Source: Thamnaconus septentrionalis
Taxonomy: Eukaryota > Chordata > Actinopteri > Tetraodontiformes > Monacanthidae
Assembly: GCA_009823395.1 (NCBI GenBank)
Contig: CM020514.1
Location: forward strand, 15,230,966 to 15,294,965
Reading direction: 5' to 3'
DNA length: 64,000 bases
Numbering within the stretch: position 1 is the stretch's first letter; every line of letters begins with the position of its first letter. Position numbers and translations under genes: made by a program. Shown here piece after piece: positions 1-11,892 of this stretch. Below the pieces are notes generated by a model that searched no databases, had not been told where the DNA came from, and was given only the letters and a program-made list of their open reading frames with translations.

Positions 1-1557
1 CTCTCTCTCTTTTTTAAAAAAAAAAATGAAATTGGCCTGTGAAATAACGCCACAATATCTTTTGATATAAACTCACTCGCATTATATTTACGTAAGGAGG
101 CTGAAATGTGTAAAGGTTTTTTTTTTCAATTTATTTTCCAAGAACAAACACGATCAATAAATAACATGATTTACATTTCATATTGCACATTTTTTTCAAG
201 TTAAAATATTTAAATTCGTACAGTCAATGATATTTAAATACAGAGATATAGAGTTATAACAGAGACCCCGGGGACAAAAAAAAGCCAATAGCATTTTTTA
301 TTAATCGTTTCATTTCAGTGCTCGTTTATCAGCCCTTTAAAGCCTCTGTTTGACTCGTCCGTACAGAAATCATCTCCATTTTTAAATTTCGCCTTTACTT
401 TTTCGCCTGAAACAGCAAGTCCTATAGTCGAATAAATTAGTGGATTTTCGGGCCAAATTTTTTTTGTAGGCGATGCTCCTTTTTTGGCATGTACATCCAG
501 TGTTAAAACATGAAAAAATCAGCAAGTCACACAAAATAAATAATAAGAATAACAATTTAAAAAAGGGAAATGTGCAGCCTAGCATCCACATTTCATGAAG
601 CATTTTCCAGGGCAATCAGGAATTCAGTTTTCAACTATCAGTAGGTCAGTCCGCGATATTATTTAGCAAAATATTTCACGATTTACAGTTCACATGTTTT
701 TATTTTAAAGAACACATTGGTGACATCCCCCAACGGGAACGGATGTAAAAAAACAAAATAATTTCCTTTTTTACAGGCGCAAACAGTTTTTAAATGCAGG
801 CTAGTCTGAACCTTAGTCGCCTTGTTCAGTCTCCGTATTTTTGTGTGAGCGAAGAGCTCCGAACGCACGGATGGAAAACGTTGAATTTGGTATAATGAGG
901 CTCAACAATGTAAATAGAAGGAGATGCTGCGCTGCTGCGTGTCGACGTATTCCCCCATCATCAGCCGAGAACATTTGCACAAAAACACAAAGCGTGTGCG
1001 CAGGGGCTGGGCTGCCCGCAACGTGATATTTTCGAAGCCCCGCATCTGTCAAATCTCAACCTCTTGCGCGGCGTATTGTGCGTTAGCAGCAGTGTCGCTT
1101 TGTTCCCACTCTTTGTATGTCTAATGACTTCCCTCCGCGGGTTGTTAGCACTTGACAGCAGGTCTCAAAAAGGGCGAACTTTCCGCGCAAGTCGTGTATT
1201 CAAAGGAGCTCCATCTAAGGTACATGATTGGCAATTTTTGTCATGATTCTCTCGTTATTAACATAAAAATTGACACAGAAGACGCGGCGCAACAAAAAAA
1301 AAAATGTGTGCACCTTCCAGCTGATTAGGGCTGTCCCCGCAGAGCGCAGGCTGCTCGTTGGAGAGGCTATATCTCCTGCCAGAATATCTCAAGTCTATTA
1401 GGCTTAGTGAAGAAAGATCTGCTCGAGATGGACAGTTAAAGCAGGACCCTTCCCTACTATCTATATTTAGGTAGCATTATTAGCTCATGTTTGTATCTTT
1501 GAAAACGGAGGAAGTCAAGCCTGGCTGGTTTGTCACACTGAGATAGGCCCCACAACT

Positions 1558-1597
<40 letters not shown>

Positions 1598-2116
1598 TGT
1601 GCTAATGTTTTTCTTGGTTTGATTTGTGAAAAATAGTCATTTCAAATGAATGGCACAGTGATCTAAGAGCTTCCTCAGTGGTCTGTTGATTTTTTTTCTC
1701 CAAATAATGTTGCTAATCTACTCAGTAATGAGTCTATCCAGCACAAATTGGTCTGTTTCCTCACCACACTGATGGGCTTTCTCGACCAAACAAAAAATAA
1801 AAAAAAAAAAAATCCCCAAATTTCAGGTGCAAATTTTCATTGCTCACATTTTTTCATGTCACTAAAAGTCTCTCGGAATTGAATGTGATTTCTTGAAATT
1901 CACATGATGACTCTAGTGTGTTTGTGTTGCTGCCTATAAACGTTTGCTTGTAACCCAGGTGTGATTCTTAAGGGTCGGCCAGAACCCACCACTACTCCCC
2001 GCCCCCCCCAAAAAAAACAACAAACAAACAAATAAATAAATAAAAAATAAAGTGGTTGCATGTGCACTCCCACTCGCTCCCGTGCAGAGCGCGCACACGC
2101 GTAACATCACGGCGAG
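1..2116. other. non-coding flank behind evx2
   Basis: No reading frame here looks like a gene. The stretch lies 3' of evx2, so part of it is probably the evx2 3' UTR on the minus strand, followed by intergenic DNA. In vertebrates lunapark (lnpk) is the next gene on this side, but I see none of its coding sequence. AT-rich DNA fills 1-800. A dinucleotide repeat lies at 1559-1595. Several plus-strand TTTATT words (for example near 131 and 297) could serve as minus-strand poly(A) signals, but none stands out. Confidence 0.6.
1559..1595. repeat. (AC)n microsatellite
   Basis: Uninterrupted AC dinucleotide run of about 37 bases in the non-coding flank of evx2. Confidence 0.95.
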
Positions 2117-4152
2117 TTATCTGGTGAGCGACGTCTCCTCTCGCTGGTCCGGCGACGGCACCGAGGTCTTGCTGAGCACAGCGGCGGAGTAGGGCAGAAA
2201 TCCACTCTCGGATCTTTGGCTCGACGCCGTGCACGTAAAGTCAGTGCTGGCGCCCCGGCTGCCGAGCGCGCTCGCCGCATGGCTGCTGCTGTGGCAGCTC
2301 AGGCACGAGCATGGCACCGAGCTGGTCGGGGGCGCGCTCACCGCCGCGGCCGCAGCCGCTGCCGCCGCAGCCGCCGAAGCTGCTGCCGCTGAGCTGTTGA
2401 GCCCCGCCGGCGACTGGTACAGTCCTGGATGCCGGAAGCTGCACAGCAGTTCCGGCCGCGAGTAAGGGTGCGAGAGGGCCCGGAAGGTGTCGAGGGGCCG
2501 GATGGAGGTGGCGAAGGGCGACGAGGCCGCGCCGGTGGCTGCTGCTGCCGCTGCCGCCGCCGTGACGCCGACGTGCGGGTAGTAGTGCAGGGGCATGTGC
2601 GAGTGGAAGGGGTAGGGCAGACTCCCCGTGGCCGCGGCGTGCGTCATCATGTAGGTGTAGAAACTGGGGTCCGCCGGATGCGGCCACGACATGGCCAGCC
2701 GCTGCCGCTTGTCTTTCATCCGCCTGTTCTGGAACCACACCTGCAGCACAGACGCACAGCACAAAGGCCCGTGTTCAAGCTGCCATGCTTATTCCCGGCT
2801 CCATAGTTTGAGATATTCAACTCGAGTCATGTGGCGAGACTTCTAGTATTATTTTTAATAAAACAAAATATATAGTACACTTTTGAACAAAAGTCTTGAG
2901 TTTACGTCATTTATTTTAAATGTCAATAATAATACATTGCAGAAATGAAATATGAAATTGATTAACATCAAATAAAGTGACTAGTAATTACAATTCTTAT
3001 GCTAATAGTCATAGGAAGAAATGTATTTTATAAATAGGAAAATTCTTGGTATATATTACTTTCATACATTTATTCATTCAATCTCTCCAGAAATACTTGG
3101 ACAAAACGGCAGTTTACCTTGATGGTAGTTTCGGGGAGGTTCAGCGCGGCGGCTAATTCGCATCTTCTCGGTCTGGAAACGTAATTTTCCCGGTAAAACT
3201 CCTTCTCCAGCCGTCCGATCTGTTCCCTGGTGAAAGCGGTCCGGTACCTTCTCACTTGGTCGGAGTTGGAATTGTTCGAGCCACCGCTTGAATTGCCGTT
3301 CATATTCGCCATGGAGTTGGAACCGGACGAGCCAGAATTACTGTCAGAAAAACCTGAAAACACAATCAGAAAAAAAAATAATTATACCGGTTATTTGTTA
3401 TAATATTGGTCAAAACCGTTGTTGGGTAAATCATAACGAAATGATAGCACTGACATGATATTTTTTTTTTTTTTTTTTTTTAATATTTGGAGGCAAATAC
3501 AGAAACACCTTAAATCCCATATTTAAAAAAAAATACAAAACAAAAATTACCCGCATTAGAACAACATTTTACAGTTCAGGCTAAATTATAATTATTTTTG
3601 AAATCATTATAATAGTGATAAGAAAACAGATGTTTTAATTTATTATGTTTGTAATAAAAATAATTGTTGAACAGTAAAATAATCCATGCAACATCGAACT
3701 ACCATTCTTTTAAAGCTAGACAATTCACTCAAAAATGAAAAAATAAATAAGACGCTACCTTTGCTGTTTTCCTTGTGTTGACTCGGGGAGCGATGCGTGT
3801 TGCATCCCACCTCCACGTCGCTGTTGATGTCCGAATCCGGCGAAACTTCGGAGTAGAGGCTCATCTTCTTCCGGCTCTCCGACGAGGAGATCTCCGCCGA
3901 CGGGCTGTTCTCGCTGTTGTGGTGCGAACCGAAGAGGCTTTCGATTTCGAATTTGCCTTTGGCGGGGATGTCCCCCAGATTTCCGTGCAGGGAAGCCGAA
4001 GTGATTCTCGGGCTCAGCCGTCCGCTGTGCTGCGAGTTCTCCAGGGCCTCCAGCACCGAGTTCCCCGGCGCGTCCGAGAGCCTCTTGCCGGAGACGGGAC
4101 TGTGCAGACCCCGCTCCATCAATATCATCTCTTTTCTTATCCGCTCCATCAT
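2117..4152 (-). CDS. evx2: even-skipped homeobox protein Evx2
   Basis: Homeodomain transcription factor of the Even-skipped family, normally linked to the 5' end of HoxD and expressed in fin/limb, hindgut and neurons. Three coding exons on the minus strand: 4152-3759, 3353-3118 and 2740-2117, total 417 residues. The junctions are AAAG|GTAGCG with TTTTCAG|GT, and CAAG|GTAAAC with CTGCAG|GTG. The start at 4152 gives the family N-terminus [15 protein letters not shown]. The homeodomain spans about residues 165-224 ([11 protein letters not shown] to [14 protein letters not shown]) and is split before VWF by intron 2, as in other Evx genes. A Ser/Asn/Gly-rich linker precedes it; the C-terminal part has two polyalanine tracts, the longer about 11 Ala. 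Divergent orientation to the Hox genes is the standard arrangement. Identity is nearly certain; Evx1 is excluded by the HoxD context. Confidence 0.95.
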
Positions 4153-4286
4153 CAAGCCGCGCTAAGAAGAAGAAGAGGAGGAGGAGGAAGGATGGAGGAG
4201 AGGAGAAGAAGGAAGGGGGGCGGAAATAAAAACCCAACAACAACAACAAGCCAGGCAGCAAGCCAGTCCAGGGGAGGCTGGAGCAG

Positions 4287-4291
4287 CCAAT
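4287..4291 (+). promoter_or_regulatory. CCAAT box upstream of evx2
   Basis: A CCAAT pentamer lies about 135 bases upstream of the evx2 start codon, reading on the plus strand (NF-Y sites work in both orientations). The surrounding 4150-4300 is GC- and purine-rich. No TATA box is obvious. Inferred proximal promoter only. Confidence 0.4.
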
Positions 4292-5588
4292 GAGTTCAAT
4301 CCGCACGCAACTCAGCAAGTGCGTCTAAATAACTGTCCTGCAAAGCGTCGTTTTTTTTATACGCGCCAAAAAACGAAAGAATGTGAACGCAATGGACTAT
4401 CAGACTGCTCAGGACGAGGTGCGCATCATCCTCCTCCTTCGGCGGCCCCCCAAAAATGTCATTCATCAAAAAAATAAATAAAAATAGTGCCCGCGATTCG
4501 TTGTTAAAACGCTCGGCTGACGTCGCTCCAATGATCATTTATTGTAACAGGTTTATAAGCAAATAAACAGCAGAGGGCTGTCACTTGATGATGGAGGCGG
4601 CCTTCGGTCAGACGAATAGTATCCAAGTGGAGGAGGAGAAGGAGGAGAGGAGTGAGAGAGGAGCGTGTGTGAGGCGTGTGCGTGTCCCTGGCTTGATCTC
4701 TCCCAGTCTGCTCCTCGCTGCTCCTGGCTTTCTGGGTTTGGCCTCTTGGGTGGAATTGACAGTCTGATTAATAAAATGAGCGCTGCAACATTTCCCTCTT
4801 CATTTAGGAATATTATCATGCTTTGATTCTCTATTGTTCCCCGCCTCTCCGCACGCCCTCCTTGCCTCCCTCCCTCCCTCCCTGCTAATCGTTGTTCTCT
4901 TTTATTTATTGTCTTTATTTCTTATTTATTTAGTAGCTTTTTTTTGGCTTGCTGTTTTTTTTTAATCATCCCTTTAAAATGTTCGGACCACTTTTAATCC
5001 AAATACACTCCACTTGTAGGTGATGAGGAAGATTACTTGTTATTATTGCTAGTTTTTCATGCTTTTTTTTATGCTCTTCGTGTCCAGTTTGGGATTTTTA
5101 TTTTTCGTTCCTGGATGTTGCTTCACACACGTTTGGAGATGCATTTGTGCACCGTTTCTAATGCAACATTATAGACACGTGCACAGGCGTCAGTTTTCTT
5201 TGTAGAATTACTTCGATTCCAACATAGGCTTTACTTATATTAACCGTTGGGAAATTATTGATCAATACATTTTCGTTGCTATACTAATTTAAAACGCTCG
5301 ATGCATCTTGCAATATTTAGTAACGTTGACTGTTGTCTTAGTAAATCATAAATGGCTAGATTAAGAAATACCTTTCCAATGAATCCACCGGATTTAAAAG
5401 ACAGTTTTTATCCATTTCTCTCAGTTTTCGTTCTCTTTATGATTCTGTGCAAAATCGTAACGGAAAAATGTAGAAATGCGCAATGTTATTATGGAGGTGA
5501 CTTGATATGTAAAGACATGCATGTTGTGCTCCCAGTCCCTCCATGTGAAATGACTTTCACGCCTCTAGGATTCTTAGATGCGTTCTCT

Positions 5589-5603
5589 GGCGCCATCTGG
5601 AGG
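5589..5603 (-). promoter_or_regulatory. CTCF-like motif
   Basis: On the minus strand the sequence reads CCTCCAGATGGCGCC, differing from the vertebrate CTCF core CCASYAGRKGGCRSY at one early position. It lies about 1.4 kb upstream of evx2. Binding is inferred from motif only. Confidence 0.5.
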
Positions 5604-5964
5604 TTTTTAATATTTAATGCTGTTATAGATGTGAGGTGTGGAGTTGATTTGACTCTTCACAAGATTTTTTTTTTACTTTTATTTTTATTATAGCATAAGA
5701 AAAAAAATATCCAAACTAATTCTTATTATAATTTCTTCCTTGCACTGAAGACTTATTGCTTCATACCATTTGTTCTTGTGTCTGAATTAGAAATTTGGGG
5801 GGTAGCACCTATGAACCATGAGATCAGTTTTCTAGTGGATTTAGCCTCATAATCAAGGCAATCAGAAAAGTTGTATGTAGCTAACCATATTGAATATCTT
5901 GGTTGGCTTCATATTTAAAGAATAAGCCAGTGAGGAATAAGTCCTTTTGTCATCTTTTGTACCC

Positions 5965-6075
5965 GCTTCCTCCTGCATGTAAGGTTGCAGGAGCGAATCC
6001 CGGCTGTCATTGTGTGAAGGCAGGAGGACACATTGGAGAAGAGGCTAGTCCATCGCAGGGCCACATACAAAAACA
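5965..6075 (+). repeat. L2-like retrotransposon 3' fragment
   Basis: Contains words typical of a widespread fish repeat tail (ATCCCGGCTGTCATTG, then AGTCCATCGCAGGGCCACA), recalled as a LINE-2/Maui-like 3' end. The copy is short and divergent. Assignment to family is from memory. Confidence 0.55.
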
Positions 6076-7369
6076 AACTTAAACTTATTGAAATGTGCCT
6101 GGGGGGTTCTCAAGCGCTAAACTGACTGTATGAGGTATCAATGTGCAAATTGTTATCAAGGAAACCATATTTATTCATGTATTTGTTCACAAAACAACTT
6201 CAATAGCATTTATGCAAATGTAGCAGCCTGCTGAACTGTAACTGTCTTTTGTTAACTGTTCTAAAATATTTGTTTTAACAGAGGTCAAAATACAATAACA
6301 CAATACAGTTTGCCACAATAGCAATAAATCTTTAGTGAAAAACAAAAGCATCCGAAATAGTCCTGTGAGCCACTGTAGTCTGAAGAAGGAAAATAATCAA
6401 CAGTCAGAAATAACCCATAAATATCTCTCTAATGAAATGCGTTAAACCTTGGGTGAAATTAAATAGCCAAGGTGTCAAACTATTACCTTCAGAAATCTGT
6501 TGTTAACTCTCATGGAATCTGCACTAAAATGAGTCACACTTTCAAAGACAAAAGCTTTAAACTTAACAAATTCACTTGACCAGTTTGTGGTCACAGACTA
6601 CAAATAAAACATTTAATAGGCTATAAAGCAACTTCTACTGGCTACTTGAATCATTTTCTGTGAGGGTGTTTCCAGTCGTCCCACTGATGAATGCTCTCTT
6701 CTGGTTGTCGAAGCAGGTATGCTGCCAGTTGCCGGACACGGGATCAGTTACAGGATTCAGTTCACCTGTAAAACTGAAAACCGTGTGAAGTTGCCAATCG
6801 ACTCAAGTTGTGACCCTGAAACTATGCGAATGAGAACAAGCGTTAGATGAAAATGGCAGATTCTGCCAAACAGTTAAATTGACTTACATCACAACCACCA
6901 CTCATCTTTCATTCATAAAATAAAATAATAATGATAAAATAAAGACACAAAGGATCTGAAAATACCACTATGTGGATAGCCACAAACTTTTAATGAGGAT
7001 AGACGGAACAATGGGAATGTGGAAATACTTGTTTTTTTCCCCAAAAAAAAGTTTGTATTGCAAGCTCAACCATAATAATAAATCGCTTTAACCCCAAAAA
7101 GTCAGTCATTGTGCCATTATGTAGTGGAGTAAAAATAACTAATCATTTTTCCCCCGGAAGATCAAGAACCACCATTAAAAACCACAGACTGTGGTTTGTA
7201 AACCACTGCATAGTCCCGGTCTGTCCATTATCCAGTCAGTCAGTGGTGTTTCTCATTTACTGCAGTCTCGATAGCCTCTAGTGGTGATAGGAGGCACTGC
7301 AATTTCAGGCCACATCTCTTTGTAATAGCCTTGGTTCGCTATCTGCAACTTTGTCATCCGTTTTTTATT

Positions 7370-7925
7370 AGCACTTGTTTTCCACTGTGGGCTAACTTTG
7401 CTCATGTTATGTTGCACCTGCATAGTGTTGCAGTCAGACTCGTCAGTCTAGAACAGGGTGGGCAATTTTTTTAATTTTTTGACTGGTGGGTCACAATTGT
7501 TCTAAAATGTGACAGAGGGTCACAGAGCATGGAGCAGATGGTTTGATTGTTTTGGTGACATGAAAAAAAATTATACATCTTTGGATATGTAGTAAACATG
7601 TGATTTAATCTGTTGGAAATGAACAGAAGCGTTACAACAAAATATGTATTTGAACCCCCACAATATTTATCTCTTTATTGAAATTACTGTTAAAACACTG
7701 AAAAATGTTGAAATTTTATGACTTACTATTAATATGATTTTTCCAAGTCCAGCGGGCCGCATTAAAAAGCTTAACAAGCTGCATATGGCCCCTGGGCCAT
7801 AGTTTGCCCATGCCTAGTCCATATCAAACCTTTTCTTTGAGCACTTATTTTCCACCACAGGCTTATTTCGCTCATGTTATGCTGCAGCTGGGCTGGATAG
7901 TGTTGCTGTCAAACTTGTCAGTCAT
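7370..7925. repeat. offset direct duplication flanking a hAT-like element
   Basis: The segment 7370-7450 (AGCACTTGTTTTCCAC to CGTCAGTCT) recurs in diverged form at 7840-7925 (AGCACTTATTTTCCAC to TTGTCAGTCA), an offset of about 470 bases, with the hAT-like element between the two arms. This is either a local duplication or a composite repeat in which the transposon sits at the junction. Confidence 0.65.
7454..7816. mobile_element. non-autonomous hAT-like DNA transposon, copy 1
   Basis: About 363 bp with imperfect terminal inverted repeats, CAGGGTGGGCAA at the left and TTTGCCCATGCCTA at the right. Flanking octamers GTCTAGAA and GTCCATAT look like a decayed 8-bp target duplication of the TCTAGA type used by some hAT families. 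It encodes no transposase. A second copy lies at 58363-58700 in the same orientation, sharing long blocks such as ATGACTTACTATTAATA. Confidence 0.7.
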
Positions 7926-8570
7926 TAAGTCAGTCAATTCAGACATGGATGTAAACTGTGGCTTCATATATATTTGATACTCATGTTTGTTACTAGGCCT
8001 TAGTAGACAGCGTAAAAAGTGTTTGCAACCACACATAAAAAAAACCTTAACGTATTGAATTTTAGCACAGCATCCATATTTTCCTGCCACTGGCTTGGCA
8101 CTGGTTACAGACCTATCTGTTGTCTGTTTTTACTCTCTTGTTGTCTTTCTTTTTAAAATATTTGGCTTGATTTTTATCTGATTTGATTTGATCTTCCTTT
8201 TTTATCCAGCATCTAGGCTACCTGTATTCATCAGATAATTAAATATGGTGCTAAATTCGAAGATGATTTTTAACTTTGCGTATCTGAGAAACATCAATCA
8301 TATGTTTTGCTCTTTAACTGTTCCATAAATTCCTCAACCTTGAGAAGTGACTAAATGTTTCCTGTTATACTTGGCTATATAAAGTTTGTGGGAAGCTACG
8401 TATCCTTTATCAGCGCTGAAGAGACTTAGTGTTGCCCATCGTCCCTTTATGAATGCAAATCAAAATGACTTTAAAGATATTTGTCCACTCTGAGCATGAT
8501 TGCTGCAAATTGCTCCTTTTAACGCAGGAGTAGAATTTTGAAACCGCTGCCCTTTCTTTCCTTACGCAAG

Positions 8571-8585
8571 ACTGCCATCTACCGG
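8571..8585 (-). promoter_or_regulatory. CTCF-like motif
   Basis: Minus strand reads CCGGTAGATGGCAGT, one mismatch to the vertebrate CTCF core. Same orientation as the motifs at 5589 and 11003. Confidence 0.5.
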
Positions 8586-9773
8586 AGACTTTCTGTAAAT
8601 GCAAACTGACGTAAGAGAACCACACCAAATGACTTGGAAGTCACCTTCGAGGCCAAATAACGCGATGTTGTCCTGATGCTACTGAACAAGATAGAATACA
8701 AACATTTTTTGCTTAAAAACAAGCTGTAAAACATTAAATCAATCGTAAAATTAAAATGAAGAATTTGGCTTGTGAAATTGTGGTGGGAATAATTTTTTTA
8801 AATTGTTTTTAAAGTGTACAAAGAACTGGAAACTGCACAGGAGTCGAACAGTAAATTGACTTGAGTGTGACATTTGTTTTGGTCGGTCACTAAAGCTACT
8901 AACTGAGTAACACTTTGATGAACGTGTTCACAAAGCGTCATCGTTGCCTAATTTTAAAAATGCTGCTGTGGCAATCCGTCTCATTCTAATAATCACGTTT
9001 CTGTTTTTGGTTTTATTTATTTATCTTACCGTAATTTATTCTAACTGCTTTTTAAAACCGTATTGTCGTACGCGATATGAGGAACATTATTATAATCAAC
9101 AGTTAAAATGTAGTCTTTTTCTCCATTTGTACAACCGCGTTTAGCTGTATTTTCTTTACGAAATTTCCGTTTTAGTTCTATTCATTTCTTCTGGCGATTC
9201 TGCATTCAAAAACCAGTAAGTCGATTTATAAAACATATACTCCAGGAGCTGCTTTTTAAATCATGTTTTGTTTTCATTATTGCATTCTTAAAAGAATCGT
9301 CACGAATGTTTTCAAAGTCACAGCGAAAGTAGTTTAATACTGAAACATTTATTAATACACAAAGACAAAATGTGAAGGGGTTTTACAAGACGATAGAGCA
9401 AAATAGAACATTTTTGTACATTTTGTAATTTTTTTGTAAATATTTAAAGTACAGTTTCGCGATCCAGTGTGAAATTTACAAATCGTGTTCTTTTACAAGA
9501 CCAGTTTTCAATTCCCAAAATTCCAGATTCCAATTCCAAACATGCGGGATGTTTAAGTTCTTCTTTAAGAACAAATTATTTTTTTTTTAAGGTTCTACAC
9601 CTCCTGAAATAGTAAAGGAACAATTTGTTCCGTCAAACAGTCCAGGGCCCTGCTGCTTCTCGTCGGTCAAGTTGTCGCAAAAACAACCAAACAAATCTAC
9701 AATTTGAACATTCAACAAAAAAACCGAAAGAGATTATATGCCGTTGATAATTCGTGCCATGATAGAGTGAACC

Positions 9774-9995
9774 TTGACCGCGACAGACCCACCTGGACCT
9801 TCATCGAATCCAGTCGCTGGACTTTGTCACTCTGGAGGTTCGGGCCAACATTTGGAGCGCTTGGAGAACTTGAACGAGGGAAGTAGCAAGTTTATTACCA
9901 AGGACAATAGACGGCTGGAGCTTCCTTCAAAAGGCCCTGGAAAAGTACCAGACAGAGGCTCCTGCAGCCCAGACATGAAAGACGCAGAGCTGTAA
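9774..9995 (+). pseudogene. hoxd13a: probable hoxd13a relic (degenerate Hox13 homeobox)
   Basis: The frame reads LERLENLNEGSSKFITKDNR and continues R-L-E-L to a stop at 9993. Hox13 homeodomains have LKELExEYAxSKFITKDKRR at this point (family knowledge), so SKFITKDxRR is kept. DNA similarity runs from about 9858 to 9920. One extra codon lies before SKF. The expected KKRVPYTK arm upstream and helix 3 WFQNRRVK downstream are not recognisable, although MKDAEL just before the stop sits one codon from where VKDKKI would be. Strand and position between evx2 and hoxd12a are exactly those of hoxd13a. No exon 1 or splice sites were found. A non-functional relic is the best reading; a chance match is unlikely over this length but not excluded. 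Confidence 0.65.
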
Positions 9996-11002
9996 ATGAC
10001 ACTAAAAGCCGGGTAACACTAAAACACCTCATTTGGTGACGGTGGGAACTGATCTGCCTCCGTGACAGAAGGGCTGCGGGATTATCACGCTATCAAGCTC
10101 AGGTTTTGCACGCGTTTACGTTTTTCATTTTCTGGACTGTTCGTGCAATAGTTACGCGTCTTGAGAGAGAAAACCCGTGTACAGCAAATTCGCTAAATAT
10201 ACAAATTGAACTCTGACGCTCATTTAAAAAAAACCTGAAATTTTCAACTAATTAAAACGCACGCTGTTTAATTTTTTGTTTTAGCGATGTGTGTCTTTGT
10301 TTTGGTGATTCTATTTGACAAGTATTAACATAAGGATTGGTGATGGCTGGATGATTGTGTACATTTATTTTTACATTGTTCTCCTTTTCTTCATAAATGT
10401 TACACATAAATGTTTTATAACAAGCCTCATTTAATTTTGTCGTTCTTTCAGAGATAAGTCACATTTATTTGTCCCTCTAAACGATTCCCGGAGCAAACGT
10501 TTCAGATTCCATCACTAAGGAATCTCGTTTTGTTTTCTCATTTTTTCAAAAACAATAATGAACACATAACCTCATTCTTAATTTCTAATTCTTAATTCTA
10601 CCATATTTACAGAGGTAGACCACTTGGTATCTTATCGGGATGTGTTGTGTTGCCGAATTTAGACTATACGTCGTTACAGCGTCTTGTTTTACAATGTATA
10701 GCCTATAATACAGTTTAACTTATTTTAATGTGTATAAGTGTTTCAGTCTGTTTCCCCCCGAGATGGTTGACGGATGCTAATTTCTTGTTGCGGCAAACAA
10801 GCCTCAACTTGTGGACAGCATACTGAATTTTTAAAGCCTACAAACCAAAATGATCTTGATATTTTTGACTTTTTTCACTGATCTATATTTATACATTATT
10901 CTGACTACCCAATACCTCTTATTTGTTCAATATAACGATTTATACAGAATTGATAGATGGTTAAACTAAAATTCACAAGACAATGCAGGTCGTAGTCAAA
11001 CA

Positions 11003-11020
11003 GGTGCTGCCCTCTATTGG
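11003..11020 (-). promoter_or_regulatory. CTCF-like motif
   Basis: Minus strand reads CCAATAGAGGGCAGCACC, a close match to CCASYAGRKGGCRSY with one mismatch. It lies about 0.9 kb upstream of hoxd12a and has the same orientation as the two sites nearer evx2. Confidence 0.5.
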
Positions 11021-11468
11021 ATTCTAACCGCAACTACAGAATGTGCAGCGTTGCCTGTGTTTTGATATATATGTGGTCTATTCTCTTCTATTTTATGTTA
11101 AGCAAAATGGATGTTTGGATCTTTAGAGTGGCATCTTTCATGACGCATCTATATGACTGTTCACCGAGATAAATCGCGTGAAATGTCACGTGTAGCTCAG
11201 ACCATGCTGTGGTATCATAAAGGTAGAGGTGGGCGTCAACGTCATCATCGCCATCATTGCACACCCATATTTCTGTTCACACACACACACACACACACGC
11301 GCGCGCTAGTTATGCTTAATGCATAACAATAAGTGGCTGTGGTATAATGGATATTTTTGAATCTGAAATCATTATTGCGCATTTGTTGCCTTGATTTTTT
11401 TGTCTCTCTGTAAAACAACAATTAACAAAATTTCACCAACAAATGGCTTATCCTTCTATCCATCTGTC

Positions 11469-11510
11469 TATCCATCCATCCATCCATCCATCCATCCATC
11501 CATCCATCCA
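11469..11510. repeat. (TCCA)n microsatellite
   Basis: About ten tandem TCCA units in the hoxd12a upstream region. Confidence 0.95.
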
Positions 11511-11790
11511 GTGGGAGGACAATGTGTGAGTCCTGCTCTCCAGTGCATCCCTTTACAGCCCTCACGCTGTTCTTTGGTTCTTTGTAGACCCTTTCAGTTG
11601 CCTTGTTCATTTCTCTCCAGAACAAGTTTGCTGGTTTGCGCTCTGTGAGCCAAAGCGCAAACCAGCAAAGATGTCGCACGGAGAAAAGTTGTCATTTTAA
11701 CACCTCTCCTGATGGCCAAATATTCTCTCGTGGAGCGCGTCGCTTTCGGCGCTCGCGGCAAGGGTGGGGCGGAACAACATAGTTTGCATA

Positions 11791-11798
11791 TCACGTGA
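11791..11798. promoter_or_regulatory. palindromic E-box in hoxd12a promoter
   Basis: TCACGTGA, a USF/MITF-type palindromic E-box, 95 bases upstream of the hoxd12a start codon and preceded by TTTGCATA. Similar E-boxes lie at comparable distances before hoxd11a, d10a, d9a and d4a. No CCAAT box is adjacent here. Confidence 0.5.
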
Positions 11799-11892
11799 CG
11801 GTGTATTAACAAATCAACAATTACCTTGCCGTTATTCTTCGGGAGTTGCAAAAAAGCCTTGCAAAGAAGCGCTTGAGGAAAGCTCCATGGAA

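Larger units (their letters stand above)
4153..9773. other. evx2-hoxd13a/hoxd12a intergenic region, proximal part
   Basis: About 5.6 kb without a convincing gene. A 113-codon open frame at 5352-5693 has no recognisable domain and I treat it as chance. The region contains an L2-like repeat fragment (about 5965-6075), a 470-bp offset duplication around a hAT-like element (7370-7925) and two CTCF-like motifs. It is where regulatory DNA separating evx2 from the posterior Hox genes is expected. Confidence 0.6.
9996..11892. other. hoxd13a relic-hoxd12a intergenic region
   Basis: No coding gene seen. AT-rich DNA with a CTCF-like motif at 11003-11020, an E-box TCACGTGT at 11186-11193, short (AC)n at about 11279-11299, a (TCCA)n tract at 11469-11510 and the hoxd12a promoter at the right end. 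Confidence 0.6.

Noticed and set aside
1559..1595. Dinucleotide and other simple tracts considered as CRISPR-like arrays
   Set aside because: Plain microsatellites in a vertebrate genome; no spacer-repeat structure.
2241..2762. Long open frames overlapping evx2 exon 3 on both strands
   Set aside because: They arise from the GC-rich polyalanine coding sequence of evx2; the translated products are Gly/Arg/Ala-rich shadows without domains.
5352..5693. 113-codon open frame between evx2 and hoxd12a
   Set aside because: No recognisable domain, hydrophobic low-complexity end, AT-rich composition and no splice or promoter context; most likely chance.
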